DNA of 16,583 nucleotides from JAWXUT01 sp044426075 (GCA_044426075.1 JAWXUT010000029.1:1-16583), one strand, 5' to 3'. Numbered from the stretch's first letter, positions 1 through 7,285 are shown. Translations and numbers: made by a program. The notes: generated from the letters alone by a model not told the origin.

Positions 1-17
1 AGGAAGTGGCAATAGAA
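1..17. repeat. Short dispersed repeat, copy 1
   Basis: These 17 bases recur exactly at 7079-7095. In both places they lie upstream of an inverted-repeat element (arms starting at 232 and 7143), so they may be the outer part of one composite repeat family. The window begins inside this copy, so its left boundary is unknown. Confidence 0.5.
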
Positions 18-145
18 GAAGTAGAGTGTGTCCCTTCGCATATTTATTGTATCGCAAAATATATCCGCGTAAAGGGTTACAACAAAAACAAGTTTTTGCA
101 GTTTTGTATTATATTTTTTTAAAAGCTCAGAAAATAGCAATAGAA

Positions 146-209
146 TTTTTCATTTTTAAATATGTCCTCTAAATGGGGTACACTTCAGGATAAAATTATA
201 TAAAACGTC
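146..209. repeat. About 60-bp direct repeat, copy 1
   Basis: This stretch matches 476-537 in the same orientation, with a few substitutions and one or two single-base gaps. The shared core contains ATGTCCTCTAAATGGGGTAC followed by a TAAAATTATATAA block. The two copies flank the inverted-repeat element at 209-434. At about 60 bp they are too long for a normal target-site duplication, so they look like part of a composite intergenic repeat or a duplicated insertion context. No open reading frame with a ribosome binding site is seen here. Confidence 0.75.
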
Positions 210-434
210 GTTGTTTGTATCACGGATAAATCATATAATCGTAGGGTGCGTTAGTCCCCTGACGCCCGCATCCATTTTGCCCGTCCACGCCGTTGTTTAT
301 TCATTCGCCGTTGCCGGATTAACACATAAACCCTACAATCTTAATGTTCATCTGCGCTGAAATATACTTTTTTCGTGACACATTTGTTTTATGCGGATTC
401 GGGCGTCAGAGGACTACCACCCTACGATTGTATG
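209..434. repeat. Inverted-repeat intergenic element, copy 1 (MITE-like)
   Basis: The left arm (232-269) and right arm (399-434) are imperfect reverse complements, differing at a few positions and by a 2-base gap, with about 130 bp between them. The arm core is GTTAGTCCCCTGACGCCCG. The extended left flank (209-269) also matches the right arm of the second element (7227-7285) in reverse complement with only a handful of differences. The two loci are therefore members of one family in opposite orientation. No transposase is encoded inside, and the centre differs between copies. The element lies downstream of the 3' end of the minus-strand permease gene. It could be a non-autonomous mobile element or an expanded palindromic repeat. 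Confidence 0.75.
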
Positions 435-475
435 TGATTCGCTAACATATACAATCACCCTTTAGGATTCCGCCA

Positions 476-537
476 TTTTTCATTTATAAATATGTCCTCT
501 AAATGGGGTACGCTTCAGATAAAATTATATAATCGTC
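476..537. repeat. About 60-bp direct repeat, copy 2
   Basis: Second copy of the repeat at 146-209, same orientation, about 330 bp away. It ends about 40 bp from the stop codon of the permease gene at 579. The bases between the copies (210-475) are occupied mainly by the inverted-repeat element. Confidence 0.75.
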
Positions 538-553
538 TTTTGAAAACACGATT
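531..553 (-). terminator. Weak hairpin after the permease gene
   Basis: AATCGT at 531-536 pairs with ACGATT at 548-553, with three further A/T pairs inside after a C:C mismatch. It lies about 25 bp downstream of the permease stop on the minus strand. Only an AT-rich tail with a short T run follows, not a full U tract, so termination here is tentative. Confidence 0.3.
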
Positions 554-578
554 TATTGTAAATTTGTATTGATATTTT

Positions 579-1513
579 TTAAACTATTGGAATAAGTAAA
601 ACAAGAGGAATTGTAAGCACGCAAGTCATTGAGCTTAAAAGAACAAGGTTTGCGGCGGGTTCTTGGCCTTCGCCGAGCATCTCTGATAAGGATTGAACGA
701 TGCTTGCTGTTGGGCAGCAGCACATTATAAATAGGGTTTGTTTGATTTCTACGGCTATAGGCAAAAACCATACTACAAGTAGCCCAAAAAGTGGGAATAA
801 TAGTTGTTTGATAAAAACTGTGATGTATTGTAATGGTTCGCCAAAATAGGTTTAAGTTTGCTAGTTGCAAGGCGCATACCCATAATCATCATACAAAGTG
901 GGGTAGACATTTTGCCAAGCAGTGTAGCCATTGTATCTAGGCTTTCGGGCAATTTTGTATTTGTAAAAAATAGTGGAAGCGCAACTATTAGCGCGAGCAC
1001 CGCGGGGTTTAGTAGAATTTTTTTAACACTAACATATTTTAAATTTTGAGTAATTATTGCAGAACCAACTGTCCAACAAAGTATGCTCATTGCGATAAAA
1101 AACACCGTTGAAAACACTACTGCGTTTGGATAATTTGGTAGCAGTGCTTCTAAAAGTGGCACGCCTAAAAATGCGCAGTTTCCAAAACAGCCACCGATTA
1201 TTGCTATGCGATAGCGTATATCTTCCTTTTTATTGCGTAAAATTGCATAAAGAATGCCCATAAATACCAATAGCAACGCCATTGATATGCCAAAGAATAT
1301 GCCCATATCGCGGAACAATTCGGGGGTGTAGTCTACTTGATTAAATGAATATATTGCAAGCGCGGGTTGACATACGTACATCAACACCTTTGCAAATGCA
1401 GGGATTGAATCGGACTTTACAGCCTTTGTTTTTACCAGTAAATAACCTGGTATTGCATAGGCAAGCATAACCGCTACTGTTACTAGCGTGATTGTAAAGT
1501 TCCCACTGCCCAT
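579..1513 (-). pseudogene. AEC-family (auxin efflux carrier-like) permease, frameshifted
   Basis: Multi-pass inner-membrane permease of the AEC (auxin efflux carrier/malonate-malate transporter) family; the substrate is unknown. The first 236 or so codons read from ATG at 1511-1513 through hydrophobic segments and typical AEC features, including the FGNCAFLGVPL stretch (about residues 110-120) and CMMIMGMRLA. After KPI near position 847 the frame runs into non-homologous sequence and stops at 773. The correct continuation (FGEPLQY..., then a hydrophobic tail with CCCPTA and SLSEMLGEGQ) is in the -1 frame and ends at the TAA at 579-581. One extra A in the A run at 843-846 (a T in the coding strand) would restore a single 311-residue protein, a normal AEC length. 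The start lies one base after the ABC-F stop, so the two genes are co-transcribed and probably translationally coupled. The break may be a real mutation or a homopolymer sequencing error; no classical slippery heptamer is present. Confidence 0.85.
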
Positions 1514-1514
1514 T

Positions 1515-3098
1515 TTAGTTGGTTTCTTCTAAATCTAAGTAATCATCATAGGTCATTTCGCGGTCAAATACCTTTATGCCGTTTTCAATTTCTATGATGC
1601 GGTTTGCTACAGTTTGATTTATCTCGTGATCGTGTGTGGCAAATAACATATTACCTTTAAAGTTTGTCATACCTTTGTTTAATGCGGTAATTGATTCTAA
1701 ATCTAAGTGGTTTGTGGGTTCATCCATTATTAAGAAATTGCCTTGTTGCAACATCATTCTAGCTAGCATACAACGTACCTTTTCTCCACCGCTTATAACT
1801 TTGGCGCTCTTTAATGCCTCTTCTCCACTGAATAGCATTCTGCCTAGCCAGCTACGCAAATATTCTTCGTGGTTGTCTTTTGAATATTGGCTCAACCATT
1901 GTGTTAATGATAATTCGCAACCCTCAAAAAATTCGTCGTTGTTTGATGGAAAATGTGTTGGAATAATTGTCATACCCCACGTTACTGTGCCGCTATCTGC
2001 GTCTTCAATGCCAGCTATTATATTGAATAATTTTTCAACAACTAAACTGTTTCTGCATACGAATGCGATTTTTTCATCTTTTTTAACCATAAATGAGATA
2101 TCTTCAAAGAATCCTTTTTTGGTTAGTCCTTCTACTTTTAAAATTTCATTGCCGATCATACGCTCAAATTTAAAGTCGATAAATGGATATTTACGCATAC
2201 TTGGGCGGATATTTTCAATTGTAAGTTTTTCTAGCTCCCTCTTTCTTGAAGTTGCTTGCTTAGATTTACTTGCATTTGCGGAGAACCTAGAGATAAACTC
2301 TTGCAACTCTTTTGCGCGTTGCTCACTCTTTTTGTTTTGGTCACGCATTTGTCTTGCCATAAGTTGGCTTGACTCGTACCAGAAATCGTAGTTTCCAACA
2401 AAGATATTAATTTGCCCAAAATCAACGTCACAAATGTGCGTGCAAACGTTGTTCAAAAAGTGCCTATTGTGGCTAACAATTATAACGGTTGCTTCAAAAT
2501 CCATTAAATAGTTTTCAAGCCAACGTACAGTTTTGCCGTCTAGGTTGTTGGTAGGTTCGTCTAATAATAGAATATCTGGTTTGCCAAATAGCGCTTGGGC
2601 TAGCAATACTTTAACCTTTTCTTTTGCGTCAATATCACCCATAAGCATATAATGATGCTCTTCTGGAATATGTAGTGCGTTTAACAATATACTTGCATTT
2701 GACTCGGCTTCCCAACCGCCAATCTCACCAAATTCACCCTCAAGTTCACCCGCTTTTATGCCGTCTTCTTCGGTGAAATCCTCTTTGCAATATAGCGCAT
2801 CTTTTTCTTTCATAATATCGTAAAGCCTATGGTGCCCGCTTATAACTGCATCTATTACCGTCAATTCATCAAGTGCATTTTGGTTTTGTTGTAGTACGGA
2901 CATACGCTCGGTTTTATCCATTGTTACGTCGCCCTTGTTTGGTTCAAGGTCGCCACTCAAAACGCGCAAAAAGGTGGATTTTCCCGCTCCGTTAGCGCCA
3001 ATAACGCCATAACAATTGCCAGAATTAAACTTTAAGTTCACTTCTTCCATAATCTTTCTGCTTCCGAACTGTACGCTCACATTGTTTACTTGTAACAT
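1515..3098 (-). CDS. ABC-F family ATPase (YbiT-like), one ATP site degenerate
   Basis: Soluble tandem ATPase of the ABC-F family, whose members act on the ribosome as translation factors or antibiotic-protection proteins. It has no membrane segments. NBD1: Walker A GANGAGKS (34-41), Walker B DILLLDEPTNNLD (175-187, catalytic Glu181), switch His210. The linker (about 240-310) is charged and helical and contains the ABC-F-typical FSANASKSKQATSRK. NBD2: signature SGGEK (436-440), Walker B FLIMDEPTNHLD (455-466, Glu460), His489. NBD1 lacks the LSGGE signature (GDIDAKEK at 154-161) and NBD2 lacks the Walker A lysine (CRNSLVVEK at 348-356). Both losses fall in the same composite ATP site. The length of 527 aa is normal. 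The start has a good ribosome binding site (AGAGAGG ending 6 bases before the ATG). First gene of an operon with the permease. Whether it confers drug resistance cannot be read from sequence. Confidence 0.93.
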   Translation of the reverse strand: MLQVNNVSVQFGSRKIMEEVNLKFNSGNCYGVIGANGAGKSTFLRVLSGDLEPNKGDVTMDKTERMSVLQQNQNALDELTVIDAVISGHHRLYDIMKEKDALYCKEDFTEEDGIKAGELEGEFGEIGGWEAESNASILLNALHIPEEHHYMLMGDIDAKEKVKVLLAQALFGKPDILLLDEPTNNLDGKTVRWLENYLMDFEATVIIVSHNRHFLNNVCTHICDVDFGQINIFVGNYDFWYESSQLMARQMRDQNKKSEQRAKELQEFISRFSANASKSKQATSRKRELEKLTIENIRPSMRKYPFIDFKFERMIGNEILKVEGLTKKGFFEDISFMVKKDEKIAFVCRNSLVVEKLFNIIAGIEDADSGTVTWGMTIIPTHFPSNNDEFFEGCELSLTQWLSQYSKDNHEEYLRSWLGRMLFSGEEALKSAKVISGGEKVRCMLARMMLQQGNFLIMDEPTNHLDLESITALNKGMTNFKGNMLFATHDHEINQTVANRIIEIENGIKVFDREMTYDDYLDLEETN

Positions 3099-3170
3099 TT
3101 TACCTCTCTTGCTTAAGTTTCCTTAACGCATTTATTTCTATTAATAAAGTTTTGCACTTAATCGCCTACT

Positions 3171-3199
3171 ATTCTACCAATTTATTGCAAAAATAGCAA
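3171..3199 (-). promoter_or_regulatory. Predicted sigma-A promoter for the ABC-F/permease operon
   Basis: On the minus strand, TTGCTA (3194-3199) and TAGAAT (3171-3176) are separated by exactly 17 bp. The predicted start point is near 3164, giving a leader of about 65 bases before the ATG at 3098. The match is moderate (4 of 6 at -35, 5 of 6 at -10). Confidence 0.5.
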
Positions 3200-3237
3200 C
3201 TATTTAAGTGGTAATAAAGCAATTATACACTATAATA

Positions 3238-4947
3238 TTACTTTTTATTAAAGTATAGGCTGTTTATGCGCTGAAGCTCGTCGCGCCCCTCTTTGCTAAA
3301 CTTACAATTCATATCAGAATTATAGATTCCCCACTGCATATTGCCCGTGTCATACAACATATCAAATACAAATCCGCAACTTTTTGCAATTATCATAGAA
3401 GAAACCATAAATTCGTAGTGATCTAAAAATTCTTTTTCGTCTTCTTCCGTCATAATTGGCTTTACAATGCCTCTGCCAAATGAAGATATTAACATTGGCA
3501 ATTGCTTTAGAGCTGAGCGCTTTAGCAGTTTTGGATGTTTGGCATACAACTTTGCTTCGGCTTTATCATCTAAAAATACACCGTTGTATGGGGTGTAAAG
3601 GTGAGCCAAAAACTTGTCGCGATCTGTTATGTTTAATGCCTTTGCATACATCTCTGTGTTAAATTGCAATCCAGAAGAATTGTCTATGTATGGCCTAGAA
3701 CGGTCACGCGTTTTGGTTTCTATCATCAAATTATAATTTAAATCACCGTCAAACTTTCCGCTTGTTATGGGGTTCCAACATACGATACAAGGGTGCCCAT
3801 AGTCGCGACTTAACACTTCTAACCATTCCGAGTGCAGTGCCTTTTTTGTGCCTATTGCGTCATAATCTAGATTGGCGGTTGGATATGTTGGAATAACCAT
3901 TATTCCTAACTTATCACAGAAATGTAAAAATAGAGGTTCGGGTACTTTTTCTGATATAACAATGGTGTTGTATCCCAAAGAAACCGCATTAATTAGCCCT
4001 TGCTTTAGCGTGCCTGCAGAGTGGGCGGTGTAATAACTGCTCTTGTAAAATGCACACGCTTTAACGCCTTTTATAATAGTGTGTTTGCCGTTTAACATAA
4101 ACTTGTCGCGGTCAAATTGTATTGAGCGGAAAGCCGTGTATGTGTAAATTTTGTCTTGCACGCTGCCGTCGGGCGCATACATAGTTGCCTCAATATTGTA
4201 AAGGTGCGAATCAAGTATGTTCCAAAACTTTAACGGAATATTAATAGGGCAAGTTAATATGTAGTGCGCTTGTTGTTTGAACTGATAGGCTGCAACTTCC
4301 ACATTATCTTGCGTTATTTTTACAATAATTGTGCCGTTTTCGGTGGGATTAGTTATGTTCCCTTCTAGCAAAATTGCCTTTTTTTCGCATAACGCTGTGG
4401 GTCGCATATCGTAAAAATATGACTTTGTTGCAAATTCTAACCACACACTTTGCCATATACCTACTATTTGAGGGTGGCACTCTTTGGCGTTTTGCTTAAA
4501 TTGATATCCGCTAGGCATCGTGCTATCGCTATCGCTATCTAGTGCGTTTACAACTATAAAATTGTTCCCTTCGTGACATAAAGCGGAAATATCAGCGCTA
4601 AAAGGAGTGTATCCACCCTTGTGCACCAGCGCCAATGTGCCGTTAATATATACTTCTGCGCGATTATCAACTGCGCCAAAATGCAACAAGATTGCGCCAG
4701 ATAAATGCTTTTTAGGCACCACAAATGTGCGCCTATACCATATGCTTCGTATGGGCTTATAACACGCAAATCCACTGGACTGACAACCCGCACTAAATGG
4801 TACACTTATGCTGTTGGGCAAGTCATTTGACAGATAATAAACCGCACTTTTAGGGTCGAAATCGGCAACTTCACACTGCCAAGTTCCGTTAAGTGACTGC
4901 CAAGAAGGTCGTATTAAATTGTATCTAGGATATTCATCTCGCAACAT
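3238..4947 (-). CDS. GH2-like protein lacking both catalytic glutamates
   Basis: Homologue of glycoside hydrolase family 2 (beta-galactosidase/glucuronidase type). The N-terminal jelly-roll sugar-binding domain (about 5-175) has the usual NGTWQ, WYRRTF (70-75), LLHFGAVDNRAEVYING (87-103), GGYTPFSADI (111-120) and GIWQSVWLE (163-171). An Ig-like domain (about 180-280) and a TIM-barrel-like domain (about 285-569) follow. The acid/base motif, normally HPS...W...NE, reads HPCIVCWNPITS (385-396) with Ser396 at the Glu position. The nucleophile motif, normally P...TEFG, reads PMLISSFG (484-491) with Ser489 at the Glu position. So the family fold is recognisable but hydrolysis by the usual mechanism looks impossible; sugar binding or sensing is an inference. 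There is no signal peptide. The ATG at 4945-4947 has no ribosome binding site, and an in-frame TAA lies 19-21 bases upstream. A promoter places +1 at the A of the ATG. Divergent from the GH32-like gene, 162 bp apart. Confidence 0.88.
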   Translation of the reverse strand: MLRDEYPRYNLIRPSWQSLNGTWQCEVADFDPKSAVYYLSNDLPNSISVPFSAGCQSSGFACYKPIRSIWYRRTFVVPKKHLSGAILLHFGAVDNRAEVYINGTLALVHKGGYTPFSADISALCHEGNNFIVVNALDSDSDSTMPSGYQFKQNAKECHPQIVGIWQSVWLEFATKSYFYDMRPTALCEKKAILLEGNITNPTENGTIIVKITQDNVEVAAYQFKQQAHYILTCPINIPLKFWNILDSHLYNIEATMYAPDGSVQDKIYTYTAFRSIQFDRDKFMLNGKHTIIKGVKACAFYKSSYYTAHSAGTLKQGLINAVSLGYNTIVISEKVPEPLFLHFCDKLGIMVIPTYPTANLDYDAIGTKKALHSEWLEVLSRDYGHPCIVCWNPITSGKFDGDLNYNLMIETKTRDRSRPYIDNSSGLQFNTEMYAKALNITDRDKFLAHLYTPYNGVFLDDKAEAKLYAKHPKLLKRSALKQLPMLISSFGRGIVKPIMTEEDEKEFLDHYEFMVSSMIIAKSCGFVFDMLYDTGNMQWGIYNSDMNCKFSKEGRDELQRINSLYFNKK

Positions 4948-4953
4948 ACAACA

Positions 4954-4982
4954 ACTATAGCATATTTAAGGCAAAAAATCAA
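4954..4982 (-). promoter_or_regulatory. Promoter of the GH2-like gene, predicted leaderless
   Basis: On the minus strand, TTGATT (4977-4982), a 17-bp spacer and TATAGT (4954-4959). Six bases separate the -10 box from the ATG, so the expected +1 is position 4947, the A of the start codon. No purine-rich Shine-Dalgarno sequence lies before the ATG, in agreement with a leaderless transcript. Confidence 0.65.
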
Positions 4983-5057
4983 GCTAAATAACATATTCGA
5001 CAACAGAAACACCAACAAACCAACTATTTTATAGGCAAATTTATGTTGAATTTTATA

Positions 5058-5091
5058 TTGACTTGACTTAATAAGATAAATAGTATACAAT
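5058..5091 (+). promoter_or_regulatory. Overlapping promoters of the GH32-like/HD operon
   Basis: Two registers offset by 5 bp each have a 17-bp spacer: TTGACT (5058-5063) with TAGTAT (5081-5086), and TTGACT (5063-5068) with TACAAT (5086-5091). Predicted starts are near 5093 and 5098, so the leader would be only 12-17 bases and just includes the GGAGG ribosome binding site at 5100-5104. It shares the 162-bp divergent region with the GH2-like promoter. Confidence 0.65.
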
Positions 5092-5109
5092 AAATTAACG
5101 GAGGAACTT

Positions 5110-6297
5110 ATGCACGATAACAAGCCGAAATCAAGCAAACTTTTTATATCAGAAAAACTGACTGAGAGCATAGAACTTGGTGGGTTTATCTACATTGAAG
5201 GTATGTTCCATATGTTTTTGAGAAACAGAGTGGGCGCATTTTGGACAATAGAGCATTATATTTCGCAAGATACAGTGCAATGGACGCGTACAAAAGCTGT
5301 TGCAAAAAGCGTGAGAAAACTTGGTGCGGGGTCTGTGCTATTAAGGGGCGGAAAATTATATATAGTATATAAAAGTGGCATACGAGGCGGAGCCGTTCAG
5401 CTTGCAATAAGCAAAAACCACACCGATTTTGAGTGCGTAGAAGTGCCCGCGTTTGAAGACAAGTTGTTGGGTGCAAACTATCAAACTCCCCGCTTAATAT
5501 ATAGCAGAAACGAGTATTATATTGTGGCATCTAAATTAAATAAGGATAACAATATATCGGTGTTTGGGTCATCAAATGGCGTATTATGGGAACCTAGATT
5601 TGAAATTAAGATGCAAGATAAAAACAAATATCCTTCTATTATATCACTTGGCGGCAGATGTTTTTTGATTGTTGAAGATGCAAGCGGACGCGTAAAATAT
5701 ATAGAAATACAAGCAGAATTTTTCAATCGTAAGGTGACATTTGTTGGCGAATGGAAGGTGATAGAAGACATAACAATGCCACGCACAACGGTGTTTCAAG
5801 ATGGCAGAGTGGTGTTAACTAGCGCGATAAAAAGTGATGATGATATAACCATAAGCACGCCACGCGTGTTGCAATTAATAGATGACAAAATAGCAATGCA
5901 ACCATTAGCGGAGCTATCATTTAGGCGCGGTGAGCCACTAGAAATAACGACAGAATCCGACAACAGCAATGTAATAGCAACAAGTGGTTGGGCGGATATT
6001 GATATTGAATATAACCTAGCAGAAAATGGTTCACTTGCGTTGGAATTCGCAACCAAAAACAGCAATTTTAGCGTAAAAATTAGTGATTCTGATATTATAT
6101 ATGATAATAAATCCCAAAAGATAGGCGATAATGGTGCAAATTATGTGCGAATTATAGTGTCTTGCGGAAGGATAGAAATATTTGCAAATGCGGGTGCTAG
6201 TGTGATATCAAAGGTGCTAGCGGAGAGCGTGACAAAAATAGCAATTAACGGCGATTACAATAAATGTGAAGTAATGGCATTTGACATAAATATATAG
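5110..6297 (+). CDS. GH32-like protein lacking the catalytic triad
   Basis: Recognisable as a glycoside hydrolase family 32 (invertase/fructanase) homologue with a five-bladed propeller and a C-terminal beta-sandwich. Family features: a YIEGMFHMFL stretch (28-37, family pattern YxGxYHLFYQ), the ISQDTVQW segment (51-58), QLAISKNHTDF (97-107), PRTTVFQDGRVVLTSAI (224-240, family pattern APQT..DGRR.L.GW), TPRVLQL...MQPLAELS (250-270), and VRIIVSCGRIEIFANAG (346-362), which matches the GH32C end pattern. The catalytic landmarks are missing. There is no WMNDPNG nucleophile motif (IELGGFIY at 21-28). The RDP motif is replaced by QTP (125-127), and the EC acid/base motif by KY (173-174). At 395 aa it is shorter than usual GH32 enzymes (about 450-500). 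There is no signal peptide, so it is probably cytosolic. The start has GGAGG 5 bases upstream. The HD gene follows with 8 bases between. Carbohydrate binding without hydrolysis is an inference. Confidence 0.85.
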   Translation: MHDNKPKSSKLFISEKLTESIELGGFIYIEGMFHMFLRNRVGAFWTIEHYISQDTVQWTRTKAVAKSVRKLGAGSVLLRGGKLYIVYKSGIRGGAVQLAISKNHTDFECVEVPAFEDKLLGANYQTPRLIYSRNEYYIVASKLNKDNNISVFGSSNGVLWEPRFEIKMQDKNKYPSIISLGGRCFLIVEDASGRVKYIEIQAEFFNRKVTFVGEWKVIEDITMPRTTVFQDGRVVLTSAIKSDDDITISTPRVLQLIDDKIAMQPLAELSFRRGEPLEITTESDNSNVIATSGWADIDIEYNLAENGSLALEFATKNSNFSVKISDSDIIYDNKSQKIGDNGANYVRIIVSCGRIEIFANAGASVISKVLAESVTKIAINGDYNKCEVMAFDINI

Positions 6298-6305
6298 GAG
6301 GATAT

Positions 6306-6887
6306 ATGACTTTTAAAGACGAATTTATCGATATTTTCACAAAGAACATCAAAAGAGCGGGCAGTGAAGCACTGTTGAAGTATATAACGGATTCAGATTT
6401 TTTCACCGCACCAGCAAGCACAAGGTTCCACTTGTCAGTTGAGGGCGGACTGGTTGAGCACAGCGTAAACGTATACAAAAGATTGCAAAAAATAATCGAA
6501 GATGAGTATGGTGAAGATTGGGAAGATATGTATTCTGCGGAAACCATAGCAATAGTAGCCCTTTTGCACGACGTCTGCAAAATTGATATGTACACGGTGG
6601 ACTACAGAAACGTAAAAACCAACGGGCAGTGGGAGTTGAAACCCTATTTTGCTATAGACGAAAAACTTCCTTATGGGCACGGCGAAAAGTCTGTTTACAT
6701 TATAAGTGGATTTATGCGTTTAACGCGTGAGGAAGCAATGTCAATCAACTGGCATATGGGCGCGTTTGATGAGCGCGTTAAAGGTGGAAGCTATAGTATT
6801 GCGCGCGCATTTGAAATGTATCCACTTGCAGTGTTCACACACACGGCAGATTTTTTAACAACCTACATTGATGAAGGTAAAAATTAA
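6306..6887 (+). CDS. HD-domain metal-dependent hydrolase
   Basis: Small cytosolic protein of the HD phosphohydrolase superfamily, whose members cleave phosphate esters of nucleotides or nucleic acids with one or two metals. Visible ligands in order: His52 (GLVEHSVNV), His88-Asp89 (LLHDVCK), His125 (YGHGEKS), His150 (INWHMGAFD) and Asp182 (HTADFLTTY). The SDFFTAPASTRFH stretch (30-42) is typical of a subfamily common in Clostridia chromosomes and prophages, sometimes compared with the HD part of the YhaM-type exoribonuclease; the substrate is not established. The length of 193 aa is normal for that subfamily. The AGGAGG site (6296-6301) overlaps the stop codon of the GH32-like gene, so the two are one operon. 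A rho-independent terminator follows 57 bases after the stop. Function alongside the GH32-like protein is unknown. Confidence 0.88.
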   Translation: MTFKDEFIDIFTKNIKRAGSEALLKYITDSDFFTAPASTRFHLSVEGGLVEHSVNVYKRLQKIIEDEYGEDWEDMYSAETIAIVALLHDVCKIDMYTVDYRNVKTNGQWELKPYFAIDEKLPYGHGEKSVYIISGFMRLTREEAMSINWHMGAFDERVKGGSYSIARAFEMYPLAVFTHTADFLTTYIDEGKN

Positions 6888-6943
6888 TTTCATTAAAAAA
6901 ACAATTGTTGCAAAGAGCCAATTGTGAACTCAAATAACCCGCA

Positions 6944-6975
6944 ACCCCTCTTGTCTAAGAGGGGTAATGTTTTTT
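6944..6975 (+). terminator. Rho-independent terminator of the GH32-like/HD operon
   Basis: A perfect 9-bp stem (ACCCCTCTT at 6944-6952 with AAGAGGGGT at 6957-6965) with a 4-base loop is followed after four bases by six T residues (6970-6975). Confidence 0.85.
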
Positions 6976-7078
6976 AATAGTAGAAATAGTTTTTTTGAGG
7001 ATTATTTATTTTGATTTTTTGAAGAGGATAAAACTGCCCTTGACCCGCATATATTTTGCAAGTCTTTTAGTTCAGCGA

Positions 7079-7095
7079 AGGAAGTGGCAATAGAA
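7079..7095. repeat. Short dispersed repeat, copy 2
   Basis: Exact 17-base match to positions 1-17, again upstream of an inverted-repeat element (here 48 bp away). Confidence 0.5.
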
Positions 7096-7142
7096 TAAGA
7101 ACAGAAATGAACTGTATATTTAAATGAATAAACTATATTATT

Positions 7143-7285
7143 GTAGGGGCGTTAGTCCTCTGACGCCCGCAATCCATATAAAAATAATAATTATGATTGA
7201 TTGTAGTCTGCCGACGGCATAAGGTCCGGGCGTCAGAGGACTAACGCCCCTACGATTTTATGATTTATCCGTTACACAAACAACG
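7143..7285. repeat. Inverted-repeat intergenic element, copy 2 (MITE-like)
   Basis: The left arm (7143-7169) and right arm (7227-7253) are perfect 27-bp reverse complements with a core GTTAGTCCTCTGACGCCCG, separated by 57 bp. The right side extends to 7285, and this whole right part matches 209-269 of the first element in reverse complement. No coding potential is seen. It ends about 30 bp beyond the 3' end of the cyclophilin gene. As RNA it would form a long stem that could act as a bidirectional terminator or stabilise 3' ends; that role is inference. Confidence 0.8.

Noticed and set aside
209..434. Repeats considered as a CRISPR array
   Set aside because: The repeats are inverted, few and irregularly spaced, with no regular spacers and no cas genes.
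836..850. Programmed -1 frameshift in the permease gene
   Set aside because: The site lacks an X-XXY-YYZ heptamer and a stimulatory structure is not evident; AEC permeases are not known to use frameshifting.
553..870. 105-codon frame on the minus strand at the permease 3' end
   Set aside because: It is the third frame over the same DNA; the true continuation of the permease after the frameshift is the frame ending at 579.
1636..2391. 251-codon open frame on the plus strand
   Set aside because: It lies wholly antisense to the ABC-F gene, has no recognisable protein features, and the minus-strand product has all family motifs.
4914..5171. 85-codon minus-strand frame spanning the divergent promoter region
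   Set aside because: It overlaps both divergent starts and the promoters and has no ribosome binding site or homology that I recognise.
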